Below are positions 55,466-63,701 of a DNA stretch of 64,000 nucleotides, piece after piece. Under the pieces are notes generated by a model. It saw nothing but the letters and a program-made list of their open reading frames with translations. It did not search any database and was not told the origin of the DNA. This DNA is from Bradyrhizobium jicamae (GTDB lineage Bacteria; Pseudomonadota; Alphaproteobacteria; Rhizobiales; Xanthobacteraceae). Location of the stretch: the NCBI RefSeq assembly GCF_001440395.1, contig NZ_LLXZ01000138.1, positions 1 through 64,000 on the forward strand. Reading direction: 5' to 3'. Numbering within the stretch: position 1 is the first letter of the stretch; the number at the start of each line of letters is the position of its first letter. The position numbers and the translations under genes were made by a program.

Positions 55466-55771
55466 TTACGCGCCGGCCTCGGGCGAGCTGTCGTCGCGGT
55501 TCAGCCGCTCGCGCATTTCCTTGCCGGTTTTGAAGAAGGGTACGCTCTTCTGATCGACCGGCACATGCGCGCCGGTGCGTGGATTGCGGCCTGCACGCGC
55601 CGGGCGATGCTTGACCGAAAAAGCGCCGAAACCGCGCAGTTCGACACGGTCGCCGCGTGCCAGGGCAGCTACGATCTCATCGAGGATCGCGTTCACAATG
55701 TTCTCCACATCCCGCTGGTAGAGGTGCGGGTTGTGCTCGGCGATGCGCTGAACAAGTTCGGATTTGATCAT
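55466..55771 (-). CDS. ihfB: Integration host factor beta subunit
   Basis: DNA-bending nucleoid protein, 101 residues. The IHF/HU fold is clear: MIKSELVQRIAEHNPHLYQR, then RGDRVELRGFGAFSVKHRPA and ARAGRNPRTGAHVPVDQKSV, with the intercalating Pro in GRNPRTG. The IhfB-type NPHLYQRDVE and the position downstream of sppA and rpsA support IhfB over HU. The C-terminal dozen residues (RDDSSPEAGA) are an extension. Confidence 0.95.
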   Translation of the reverse strand: MIKSELVQRIAEHNPHLYQRDVENIVNAILDEIVAALARGDRVELRGFGAFSVKHRPARAGRNPRTGAHVPVDQKSVPFFKTGKEMRERLNRDDSSPEAGA

Positions 55772-55942
55772 CGAAGTTGGGATCCGGGATCGTGCGGATA
55801 TCCATTTCCGTGAAAATACCTTGAACTGTCAAGACGCTAAATCACTTTTGGGCAACGCGAAATGACAGGACGAGCGCCCCGGAAGGGGTTTGTGACGGCA
55901 CCCGCAGTGCGGGAACAGTAGATCCGAAGCAGCCGGTGCGAT

Positions 55943-56923
55943 TTAGTTGGAGGCAGCTGGGCGCCACAACGCCAGCATGCCGTCAAGCGCGAACTGGTCG
56001 GCCGCCTGTGCAACGCCGGCCTGCTCGATCTGGCGCGCGATGGAACTCAAGCCGAGCGCATCGAACGCGATGGAAGCTGCCGCGCGCAGGAAAGTCAGGT
56101 CGCCGAACTGCGGGGTGAGCTTGAAGTCGCGCACCGGCAGGTCGCTTTTGATCTTCTTTTCGGCCACCAGCCAGGCAATCGCTGATTTTTCATCGCCGAG
56201 CTGATCGACCAGCTTCAATTCGACCGCCTGGCGGCCGGTGAAGACGCGGCCGTCAGCGACCTTTTCGATCAGCGCCTCATCCATGCCGCGCCGATCCTTC
56301 ACCAGGCCGCGGAACCAGGCATAGGAATCCTTCACCAGCGCATCGAGCGCGGCGCGCGCCTCTGGACTGGTCGGCTCATAACCGTTGGGCGCAGCCTTCA
56401 ATGGCGAGGATTTCACCTCCTCGACCTTGACGCCCACGGTCTTCAGAAGCTCTGTAAAGTTCGGAAACTGGAACAGCACGCCGATCGAACCGACCAGTGA
56501 ACTCTGGCGGGCGACGATATGATCGGCGGCGAGCGCCGTGATGTAACCGCCCGACGCGGCCAATCCCTCGACCACGACGACCAGCGGCTTCTTGGCCTTC
56601 AGCCGCACCAGCGAGTCGTACAGCTGCTCCGAGCCGGCCGTGGTGCCGCCCGGCGAGTTGATATGCACGATGACGGCGACGTGGCTCGATTTCTCCAGCC
56701 GCTCCAGCGCCTCGACACGCTGCTGGTCGCTGCGGATCAGTCCCTCGATATTGACGCGCGCGATCGATCCCGACGCGGTCAGCGCAGCCGGCCCGCTCCT
56801 GGTCGCGAGCACGCCGACGATGACGATCGCGACAATCGCAACCAGACTGGCCACGACGCGCCAGAAAGTCAGCTTCCGGCGGATCCTGCGGCGATCGACG
56901 ATCACGTCCGAATCGAGCGACAT
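55943..56923 (-). CDS. sppA: Signal peptide peptidase SppA
   Basis: Membrane serine protease that degrades cleaved signal peptides. The 326-residue, short (single-domain) type has one N-terminal membrane anchor (WRVVASLVAIVAIVIVGVLA). The nucleophile Ser is in VVVEGLAASGGYITALAADH; the general-base Lys lies in VEEVKSSPLKAAPNGY. HINSPGGTTAGSEQLYDSLV forms the oxyanion region. It follows rpsA on the same strand after 321 bp with a repeat between. Confidence 0.94.
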   Translation of the reverse strand: MSLDSDVIVDRRRIRRKLTFWRVVASLVAIVAIVIVGVLATRSGPAALTASGSIARVNIEGLIRSDQQRVEALERLEKSSHVAVIVHINSPGGTTAGSEQLYDSLVRLKAKKPLVVVVEGLAASGGYITALAADHIVARQSSLVGSIGVLFQFPNFTELLKTVGVKVEEVKSSPLKAAPNGYEPTSPEARAALDALVKDSYAWFRGLVKDRRGMDEALIEKVADGRVFTGRQAVELKLVDQLGDEKSAIAWLVAEKKIKSDLPVRDFKLTPQFGDLTFLRAAASIAFDALGLSSIARQIEQAGVAQAADQFALDGMLALWRPAASN

Positions 56924-57035
56924 CGAATTTCTCCTGAAACCATCCGCGCGTTTTGCATCCGCAGCGTGACCTAAGCCTTACCTGATTACATCAATTGCGG
57001 TGCAATATGAAGAAAACAAGACCCCTTACTTCTTC

Positions 57036-57170
57036 CCTTCTCCCCTTGTGGGAGAAGGTGGATCGACGGTGCGAAGCGGCGGCGAGCCGGATGAGGGGTC
57101 TGTCTCCGCGAAGAGAACCCCTCATCCGCCTTCGCTTCGCGAAGGCACCTTCTCCCACAAGGGGAGAAGG
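57036..57170. repeat. CTTCTCCCCTTGTGGGAGAAG inverted-repeat element
   Basis: The 25 bp arm at 57036-57060 (starting CCTTCTCCCCTTGTGGGAG) is a perfect inverse of 57146-57170. Inside, CGGATGAGGGGT and ACCCCTCATCCG form a second pair. Each arm also folds on itself (CTTCTCCC / GGGAGAAG). It fills most of the 321 bp between sppA and rpsA. One copy in the window. Confidence 0.85.
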
Positions 57171-57189
57171 ATGATACCGCCTCCTGAAC

Positions 57190-57218
57190 AAAAAAGGCCC
57201 CGGTCGAAACCGGGGCCT
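57190..57218 (-). terminator. Intrinsic terminator after rpsA
   Basis: Stem AGGCCCCGGT / ACCGGGGCCT around CGAA, with six A on the plus strand just before it (six T after it on the rpsA strand). It begins 27 bases past the rpsA stop. Confidence 0.93.
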
Positions 57219-57244
57219 GATGTCGCAGATCGATAAGCGAAAGC

Positions 57245-58945
57245 TTACTTCTCGCGGTTCTTCAGCGCGGTGCCGAGGATGTCGCCCAGCGTCGCGCCCG
57301 AATCGGAGGAGCCGTACTGCGCGATGGCTTCCTTCTCTTCGGCCACTTCCAGCGCCTTGATCGAGACCTGCACCTTGCGGGCCTTCTTGTCGAACTGGAT
57401 CACGCGGGCATCGACCTTCTCGCCGACGGCGAAGCGTTCGGCGCGCTGATCGTTGCGATCACGGGCGAGTTCCGAGCGCTTGATGAAGGTGGTGAAGTCG
57501 GTGCCCGAGATCTTCACCTCGATGCCGGCTTCCTTCACTTCGAGTACTTCGCAGGTCACGACCGCGCCCTTCTTGACGTCGCCAGGTTCTGCGAAGGGGT
57601 CGCCTTCGAGCTGCTTGACGCCGAGCGAGATGCGCTCCTTTTCGACATCGACGTCGAGCACCACGGCCTTGACCATGTCGCCCTTCTTGAAGTTGTCGAT
57701 GACCTGCTCGCCCGGAAGCTTCCAGTCGAGGTCGGACAGATGGACCATGCCGTCGACGTCGCCGTCGAGACCGAGGAACAGACCGAACTCGGTCTTGTTC
57801 TTGACCTCGCCTTCGACCGTCGAACCGACCGGGAACTTCTCGACGAAGACTTCCCAGGGGTTGCGCATGGTCTGCTTGAGACCGAGCGAGATGCGGCGCT
57901 TGACCGAATCGACTTCCAGAACCTGCACTTCGACTTCCTGCGAGGTCGAAACGATCTTGCCGGGGTGCATGTTCTTCTTGGTCCACGACATTTCCGAGAC
58001 GTGGATCAGGCCTTCGATGCCCGGCTCCAGTTCGACGAACGCGCCGTAGTCGGTGATGTTGGTGACGCGGCCGGTGAAGCGCGCGTTCAGCGGGTACTTG
58101 GCCTCGATGCCCTGCCACGGATCGTCCAGCAACTGCTTCATGCCGAGCGAAATGCGGTGGGTCTCGTGGTTGATCTTGATGATCTTGACCTTCACGGTCT
58201 GGCCGATGGTCAGCACTTCGGTCGGGTGATTGACCCGGCGCCAGGCGATATCGGTGACGTGAAGCAGGCCATCGATGCCGCCGAGATCAACGAACGCACC
58301 GTAATCGGTGATGTTCTTGACCACGCCGTCGATCACCTGACCTTCTTCGAGGTTCTGCACCAGCTCCTGGCGCTGCTCGGCGCGGGTCTCTTCGAGAACC
58401 GTGCGGCGCGACACCACGATGTTGCCGCGGCGGCGGTCCATCTTCAGAATTTGGAACGGCTGCGAGTTGTTCATCAGCGGAGCGACGTCGCGGATCGGGC
58501 GAATGTCGACCTGCGAGCGCGGCAGGAAGGCAACGGCACCGTCGAGGTCGACCGTGAAGCCGCCCTTGACCTGGTTGAAGATGACGCCGTGAACCTTCTC
58601 GTTGTTGTTGAAGGCCTTCTCGAGCTTGCCCCAGCTTTCCTCGCGGCGCGCCTTGTCGCGCGACAGCACGGCTTCGCCGAGCGCATTCTCGATCCTGTCG
58701 AGGAACACCTCGACCTCGTCGCCAACCTTGAGATCGCTTTCGCGGCCGGGGCCGGCGAATTCGCGCAACGCGACGCGGCCCTCGGTCTTCAGGCCGACGT
58801 CGATGACGGCCATGTCCTTTTCAATTGCAACTACCTTGCCCTTGATGACGGAGCTTTCCTGCAGATTGCCGCCGGCGAAGGACTCGTCCAGCATTGCAGC
58901 GAAATCGTCGCGGGTAGGATTATAAGAAGCAGCAGTCGAAGCCAT
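57245..58945 (-). CDS. rpsA: 30S ribosomal protein S1
   Basis: S1 unfolds mRNA on the 30S subunit and is needed for most initiation. The 566-residue product has six S1 (OB-fold) repeats, e.g. GVVKNITDYGAFVDLGGIDG, GRVTNITDYGAFVELEPGIE, GEVKNKTEFGLFLGLDGDVD. Length is normal for the group. The C-terminal repeats are less conserved. Upstream are hairpins that may serve autocontrol, as S1 represses its own translation in E. coli. The usual neighbour cmk is separated by a 510 bp leader and a small gene on the other strand. Confidence 0.98.
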   Translation of the reverse strand: MASTAASYNPTRDDFAAMLDESFAGGNLQESSVIKGKVVAIEKDMAVIDVGLKTEGRVALREFAGPGRESDLKVGDEVEVFLDRIENALGEAVLSRDKARREESWGKLEKAFNNNEKVHGVIFNQVKGGFTVDLDGAVAFLPRSQVDIRPIRDVAPLMNNSQPFQILKMDRRRGNIVVSRRTVLEETRAEQRQELVQNLEEGQVIDGVVKNITDYGAFVDLGGIDGLLHVTDIAWRRVNHPTEVLTIGQTVKVKIIKINHETHRISLGMKQLLDDPWQGIEAKYPLNARFTGRVTNITDYGAFVELEPGIEGLIHVSEMSWTKKNMHPGKIVSTSQEVEVQVLEVDSVKRRISLGLKQTMRNPWEVFVEKFPVGSTVEGEVKNKTEFGLFLGLDGDVDGMVHLSDLDWKLPGEQVIDNFKKGDMVKAVVLDVDVEKERISLGVKQLEGDPFAEPGDVKKGAVVTCEVLEVKEAGIEVKISGTDFTTFIKRSELARDRNDQRAERFAVGEKVDARVIQFDKKARKVQVSIKALEVAEEKEAIAQYGSSDSGATLGDILGTALKNREK

Positions 58946-59455
58946 TTGTTCTCCAATGCGGGATATTGCCGGCCATTCGGGTTAAAGGGCGTATCGCGCG
59001 TGGAGTGTCAGGGGTCCGCAAACCCTGACGACCGCGTTTGCGGGAGTTCGCAAAAGCGGGCCGGCAGCATGCCTGCACGTTCGGTACGTTTGATTTTATC
59101 CGAGCCTGAAACGAGCGTGTCGACCTTCAGGAACCTGGAGCGGGCTTTCCTCCAATGACGGCAGGGACTGAACTCTCCTGCCGGCCCGCTCGGACAGCCC
59201 TGATCTTATCGACGGCGGCCCGGATGGCGCTGATATAGCCCCAAGGCCCCCTCCGGGCAAGCCGGAAATGCCTCGATTTACGGACCCTTAAGGCTGACGG
59301 ACGCTAACCGTGGGCTCGCACTTTGGGCCCGCGCGTTCAAGGCCCCGTTGACCGCATGACGCGAAAGGTCCGCAAGCCCAAGCGAGATGGAACCCGCCCT
59401 TAAGCGCCCGTCCCACACGATGGCACGGGTCCAAAAAACAGGGAGAGGTCCACCC
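58946..59455. promoter_or_regulatory. rpsA leader region and start of the small exported protein
   Basis: A 510 bp stretch without a coding gene. GTCAGGG (59007-59013) and CCCTGAC (59023-59029) form a hairpin 62 bases upstream of the rpsA ATG. AGCGGGCCGGCAG (59055-59067) and CTGCCGGCCCGCT (59178-59190) are a 13 bp perfect inverted repeat 110 bp apart. Either could structure the rpsA leader RNA. From 59260 on the sequence is probably promoter and leader of the plus-strand small gene. I see no known RNA family. Confidence 0.45.
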
Positions 59456-59638
59456 ATGAAGAGCCTGATCGCTCTGACCGCATTCGCCGTCTTTACCGTA
59501 GCTACCGCCGTTGCCGGCAAGCCGGCCGCTTTTGCGACCGACAAGGCGATTGCCGAGGCCAAGTCGAATGCCAAGTCGAAGCCCGTCATGATGGCCGAAC
59601 AGCAATTGCCGTTCGACCGCAAGCACGCGAAGAACTGA
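59456..59638 (+). CDS. Small exported peptide of unknown function
   Basis: 60-residue protein with a signal peptide (MKSLIALTAFAVFTVATAVA) and a short, charged mature part of about 35-40 residues containing KAIAEAKSNAKSKPVMMAEQ. GGGAGAGG lies 7 bases before the ATG, strong support for a true small gene. Mature sequence has no Cys and no domain I know. It is on the plus strand inside the conserved minus-strand rpsA-cmk region. Confidence 0.72.
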   Translation: MKSLIALTAFAVFTVATAVAGKPAAFATDKAIAEAKSNAKSKPVMMAEQQLPFDRKHAKN

Positions 59639-59674
59639 CAAAATCCAGGCCCGATTGACAGGGGCTCAAGAACG

Positions 59675-60313
59675 TCACCGCCTGGCGCGGACGGCCTCGA
59701 CGATCGCAATGGCGGCGCTCACGCTGGCCTCGATATCGAGATTCGAGTTATCGAGGATGTGGGCGTCCGCCGCGGCCTTCAGCGGCGCGGCCGCGCGGTT
59801 CTTGTCCCGTTCGTCGCGCTTGAGAATGTCGGCCAGCACCGCCGCCTCATCGGCGGCTTCGCCCCGCGCCAGCGCTTCCAGCGTCCGGCGCTGGGCCCGC
59901 ACCTGCGGGTCGGCGACGACAAAGATCTTCACATCGGCATTCGGGCAGATCACCGTGCCGATGTCGCGCCCGTCGAGGACGGCGCCCGGCGGGTCGGCCG
60001 CGAACTGGCGCTGAAAATTGACCAGCGCCTCGCGTACTTTGGGGATCGCCGATACGACGGATGCGGCATCGCCGATGCGCTGCGACTTCAGCTCGGGATG
60101 GCCGAAATTTTCGGGATCGAGTTCCATCGCCACCGTGACCGCCCGCGCCTCATCGGTGAGGTCAAAACCCTGATCCAGCAGCGCCTTCGCCACCGCGCGA
60201 TAAATCACGCCGGTGTCGAGATGGCGATAGCCGTAATGGTGAGCGAGCCGCTTGCCGAGCGTGCCCTTGCCGGATGCCGCCGGTCCGTCGATAGCGATGA
60301 TCATGCGTGCCAT
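59675..60313 (-). CDS. cmk: Cytidylate kinase
   Basis: Cmk phosphorylates CMP and dCMP. The 212-residue product has the P-loop IIAIDGPAASGKGTLGKRLA, the CMP-site YRHLDTGVIYRAVA, and the GAVLDGRDIGTVICPNADVK block with Asp and Arg. Starts at 60313 and at 60304 (MIIAI) are both plausible; neither has a clear ribosome site. It lies between rpsA and aroA, as in many bacteria, though here other genes interrupt the row. Confidence 0.96.
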   Translation of the reverse strand: MARMIIAIDGPAASGKGTLGKRLAHHYGYRHLDTGVIYRAVAKALLDQGFDLTDEARAVTVAMELDPENFGHPELKSQRIGDAASVVSAIPKVREALVNFQRQFAADPPGAVLDGRDIGTVICPNADVKIFVVADPQVRAQRRTLEALARGEAADEAAVLADILKRDERDKNRAAAPLKAAADAHILDNSNLDIEASVSAAIAIVEAVRARR

Positions 60314-60553
60314 GTGCACAGAGCGGCGATGATGGTCAAGACCGCCGCCAAAGGTTGTTGACGGCAGGATGAGGAGTTCGCGCCCGATCGGTCGCATCTC
60401 CTATCGGGGAGCGTGAATTCCGCAGAGCGAACCGATGCGCTTCAGATGCGTCCAAATGTTCCTCGCCCAGGCCATTATCCGTCTCTAGTCTGAAACGAGC
60501 CCGGGAAATTCCATTCAAGGATCTGCAGAAATAGCACCGGCGGGAGGGACACA

Positions 60554-61543
60554 ATGAACGCCATTTCACGACGTCGTTTTATCGGCAGCGCGGCCGCCGC
60601 CTCGGCCATCCCGCTGATCGGGACTTCGGCCCACGCGCAGACCGACTGGCCGACCAAGCCGATCAAGATCATCGCGGGCTATCCCGCCGGCGGGCAGACC
60701 GATCTGTTCGCGCGTACCTATGGCGAATACATCCGGGCCGAGACCGGGCAGAATGTGACGGTGGAAAACAAGGCCGGCGCCTCGGGATCGGTCGCAGCCG
60801 TCGAAGCCAAGCGCGCCGCGCCCGATGGCTACACGCTGATGTTCACGATCTCCACGACCATGATCATGAACCGGGTTCTTATCAAGGACATCGCTTACGA
60901 CGCCGAAAAGGATTTTATCCTGGTCTCGATCATGCCGGCGGGCAGCCTGCCCTTCGTCGCCAGCGAGAAGACCGGCGCCAAGACGCTCGATGAATTCGTC
61001 GCCTATGCGAAGAAAGCCGAGAAGGTCAACATCGGCACCTATGGCGCAGGCTCATACGCGCATATGGCCGTCGCCGAGATGAACAAGCAGTACGGCCTCA
61101 AGATGGAAGCGGTTCACTATCGCGGCGAGGCGCCGATGTGGACCGATCTTGCCGGCGGGTTTATCGACGGCGCCCACGGTAGCTATTCCGCGGCATTGTC
61201 CGTGCTGCAAAGCGGCCGCGGCCATGCGGTCGCGGTCTCGCGCAAGCGGATGTCGACACTGCCGCATGTCCCCTCTTTCAAGGAGCAAGGCGCGACATCG
61301 CGCATCTTCCAATTGACCGGCTTCCAGTGCTGCGCCGCGCCCGCGGGCACACCGGCGGACGTCATTCAGAAACTCTCAAAACTCCTCGTCGCCGGCGGCA
61401 AGACCGAAAAGGTGCTGAAGGTGATGAAGTCATTCGGCGTCGACGACACCGCGATGACCTTCGAGGAGACGCAGAGGCTGTACAAGGAAGAAGCGCCGGT
61501 CTGGCTCGAGGCGGTGACGAGCCTTGGGCTTGCGCCATCCTGA
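60554..61543 (+). CDS. Tripartite tricarboxylate transporter substrate-binding protein (Bug family)
   Basis: 329-residue periplasmic binding protein. The Tat-type signal MNAISRRRFIGSAAAASAIP ends at AHAQ; DWPTKPIKIIAGYPAGGQTD is the family start. GGGAGGGA precedes the ATG. Like the paralog at 10835 it has no transporter genes beside it. It lies between the minus-strand genes cmk and aroA, on the opposite strand, so it looks inserted into an old operon. Substrate unknown. Confidence 0.9.
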   Translation: MNAISRRRFIGSAAAASAIPLIGTSAHAQTDWPTKPIKIIAGYPAGGQTDLFARTYGEYIRAETGQNVTVENKAGASGSVAAVEAKRAAPDGYTLMFTISTTMIMNRVLIKDIAYDAEKDFILVSIMPAGSLPFVASEKTGAKTLDEFVAYAKKAEKVNIGTYGAGSYAHMAVAEMNKQYGLKMEAVHYRGEAPMWTDLAGGFIDGAHGSYSAALSVLQSGRGHAVAVSRKRMSTLPHVPSFKEQGATSRIFQLTGFQCCAAPAGTPADVIQKLSKLLVAGGKTEKVLKVMKSFGVDDTAMTFEETQRLYKEEAPVWLEAVTSLGLAPS

Positions 61544-61561
61544 ACGGCGCAAGCGCCCTTC

Positions 61562-62899
61562 TCACGAAAACTCCGCGCCCAGTGCGCGCATCATCGGAAT
61601 GAAGTCCGGAAAGCTGGTGGCGATGAAGGCGGTGTCGTCGACCTTGACCGGCTTGTCGGCCGCGAGACCCATCACGAGTGCCGACATCGCGATGCGATGA
61701 TCCATGTGGGTGGCGACGAGGCCGCCGCCGGGCACATGGCCGCGGCCCTCGACGATCAGGTCGTCGCCCGTGATCTCGACCTTGACGCCGTTGACGCGCA
61801 GCATGGCGGCGGTCGCCTCCAGCCGGTCGGATTCCTTGACGCGCAGTTCCTGCAACCCGCGCATGATCGTCGTCCCTTCCGCGAACGAAGCCGCGACGGC
61901 CAGCACCAGATATTCGTCGATCATCGAGGGCGCACGCTCCGGCGGCACCTCGACCCCACGCAGTTTGGAAGCGCGCACGCGCAAGGTGGCCATCGGCTCG
62001 CCGGCGTCGCCGCGCACTTCGCTTTCCTCGATGGAGCCGCCCATCTCGCGCAGCGTCGTGAACAGGCCGGTACGTAGCGGATTGGTCATGACGTCGGAGA
62101 AGATCACGTCGGAGCCCTCGACGATCAGCGCCGCCACGATCGGAAATGCCGATGACGACGGATCGGCCGGCACCACGACCTCGGCGCCGTGCAATTCGGG
62201 CTGACCGGTGAGCGCGATCTTGCGGCCGTGGCTGCCTTCCCTGGCCGAGACGATCTCGGCGCCGAAATGCTTCAGCATCAGCTCGGTGTGGTCGCGGCTG
62301 GCTTCCTGTTCGATGACGGTGGTGACGCCGGGCGCGGCAAGCCCCGCCAGCAGCACCGCCGACTTGATCTGGGCCGAGGCCACCGGGGTCCGGTAGAGGA
62401 TCGGCACGGGATCGCGCGCGCCGTGCAGCGTCAGCGGCAGGCGGCCACCTTCCCTGGTCTCGCCGGCCTTGGCGCCCATCAATTCCAGCGGATCGAGGAT
62501 CCGGCGCATCGGGCGGGACCGCAGGGAGGCGTCGCCGTCAAATACCGTCGTGATCGGGCAGCCGGCGACGGCTCCCATTACCAGCCGGCATCCGGTGCCG
62601 GAATTGCCGAAATCGAGCGGGGCAGCCGGCTGGGCGAACCCCGCCACGCCGACGCCTGCGACCCTCCAGGCAAACGGTCCGGTCCGCTCGACCCTGGCGC
62701 CCAGCGCCTGCATGGATTTGGCCGTGTTGAGGACGTCTTCGCCCTCGAGCAGGCCGGAAATCCTTGTTTCTCCGACCGAAAGTGCCCCCAGGATGAGGGC
62801 GCGGTGGGAAATCGACTTGTCGCCGGGAACGCGGACTTTCCCGGTCAGGGAACCGCTGGCGCGGGATTCCAGCGGGGTTTGGACGGTGGAGTGGGTCAA
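61562..62899 (-). CDS. aroA: 3-phosphoshikimate 1-carboxyvinyltransferase (EPSP synthase, class II)
   Basis: EPSP synthase of the shikimate pathway. The 445-residue product resembles the class II enzymes (Agrobacterium CP4): VRVPGDKSISHRALILGALS, RDHTELMLKHFGAE, SAQIKSAVLLAGL, RAPSMIDEYLVLAVAASFAE. In the PEP loop it reads DFGNSGTGCRL, with Gly where CP4 has Ala100. The TTG at 62899 (AGAGGA upstream, then THSTVQT) is preferred; a GTG at 62932 is also in frame. It is convergent with the Bug-type gene, separated by 18 bp. Confidence 0.94.
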   Translation of the reverse strand: MTHSTVQTPLESRASGSLTGKVRVPGDKSISHRALILGALSVGETRISGLLEGEDVLNTAKSMQALGARVERTGPFAWRVAGVGVAGFAQPAAPLDFGNSGTGCRLVMGAVAGCPITTVFDGDASLRSRPMRRILDPLELMGAKAGETREGGRLPLTLHGARDPVPILYRTPVASAQIKSAVLLAGLAAPGVTTVIEQEASRDHTELMLKHFGAEIVSAREGSHGRKIALTGQPELHGAEVVVPADPSSSAFPIVAALIVEGSDVIFSDVMTNPLRTGLFTTLREMGGSIEESEVRGDAGEPMATLRVRASKLRGVEVPPERAPSMIDEYLVLAVAASFAEGTTIMRGLQELRVKESDRLEATAAMLRVNGVKVEITGDDLIVEGRGHVPGGGLVATHMDHRIAMSALVMGLAADKPVKVDDTAFIATSFPDFIPMMRALGAEFS

Positions 62900-63043
62900 G
62901 ATTGGGGTCCTCTGCGGGGGCCGCAGTATCACATGGACCCCCCGGCGTCACGCCGCTGTCAAATGCGTCAAAGTGCTATTGACACCGGGCCCTCAACTAG
63001 CCAAGTGAAGCACCGTTTTTCGAAAAATTCCCAGGATCCACAC

Positions 63044-63463
63044 GTGGCCAAATCCGACCTCGGAACCAAGCGCATTTGCCCGACGACGGGTAAGAAGTTC
63101 TACGATCTGAACAAGAACCCTGTGATTTCGCCGTATACCGGCGAGGTCGTGCCGATTGCGCCGATCGCACCGCCGCGGGCCGGTCGTGGCGATGCCGCAC
63201 GCGCCGCCGCCGCCGCAACGGCCACCGCCGACATGCCGGAGCCCGCCGAGGCCGAAGAGTTGGTCTCGCTCGAGGAGGCCGATGCCGAGGAAAACACCGG
63301 CAAGGTCAAGGCGCAGGTTCCCGAATCGGAAGACGATATCGAGATCGATGAGACCATCGAGGACGATGACGACGACGATTCCACCTTCATTCCGGACGAG
63401 GAAGAGGGTGATGAAGACGTGACCGACATCATCGGTGACGTCGGAGGTGATGAAGAGACTTGA
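63044..63463 (+). CDS. TIGR02300 family acidic protein
   Basis: 139-residue cytosolic protein of unknown function, conserved in alphaproteobacteria. The first 35 residues form the conserved block (AKSDLGTKRICPTTGKKFYD, LNKNPVISPYTGEVVP), similar to a zinc-ribbon-like start with one Cys. The rest is low-complexity: Ala-rich, then a long Asp/Glu tail including six consecutive Asp. It starts at GTG with AGGA upstream. It is divergent from aroA and upstream of tRNA-Ala. Confidence 0.85.
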   Translation: MAKSDLGTKRICPTTGKKFYDLNKNPVISPYTGEVVPIAPIAPPRAGRGDAARAAAAATATADMPEPAEAEELVSLEEADAEENTGKVKAQVPESEDDIEIDETIEDDDDDDSTFIPDEEEGDEDVTDIIGDVGGDEET

Positions 63464-63492
63464 GATCGGTCCAGAACTGTGTTCTGGGTCTC

Positions 63493-63518
63493 CCCGCGAG
63501 TCACCCAAGGCTCGCGGG
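63493..63518 (+). terminator. Hairpin after the TIGR02300 gene
   Basis: CCCGCGAG / CTCGCGGG with a ten-base loop, 30 bases after the stop. No T tract follows directly, so it is a weak terminator candidate. Confidence 0.4.
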
Positions 63519-63519
63519 A

Positions 63520-63561
63520 GAGCATGATCTGGAAAAGTAGTTTTCTGAAATGATCGTGCTC
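63520..63561. repeat. Rhizobial GAGCATGATC palindromic element
   Basis: GAGCATGATC at the left and GATCGTGCTC at the right are inverse apart from one base pair, around TGGAAAAGTAGTTTTCTGAA, itself roughly symmetrical. It belongs to the same type as 4049-4097 and sits 16 bases before the tRNA-Ala gene. Confidence 0.6.
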
Positions 63562-63576
63562 AAGTGATAAAGTTAC

Positions 63577-63652
<76 letters not shown>

Positions 63653-63701
63653 ACCTCCGCTCGCTTCGCGAGCTTCGGTTGAGCAATCCCCTTCTAGCCC
63701 C

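Noticed and set aside
57000..57180. CRISPR array
   Set aside because: The repeated segments are inverted arms of one element, not direct repeats with spacers. No cas gene is in the window.
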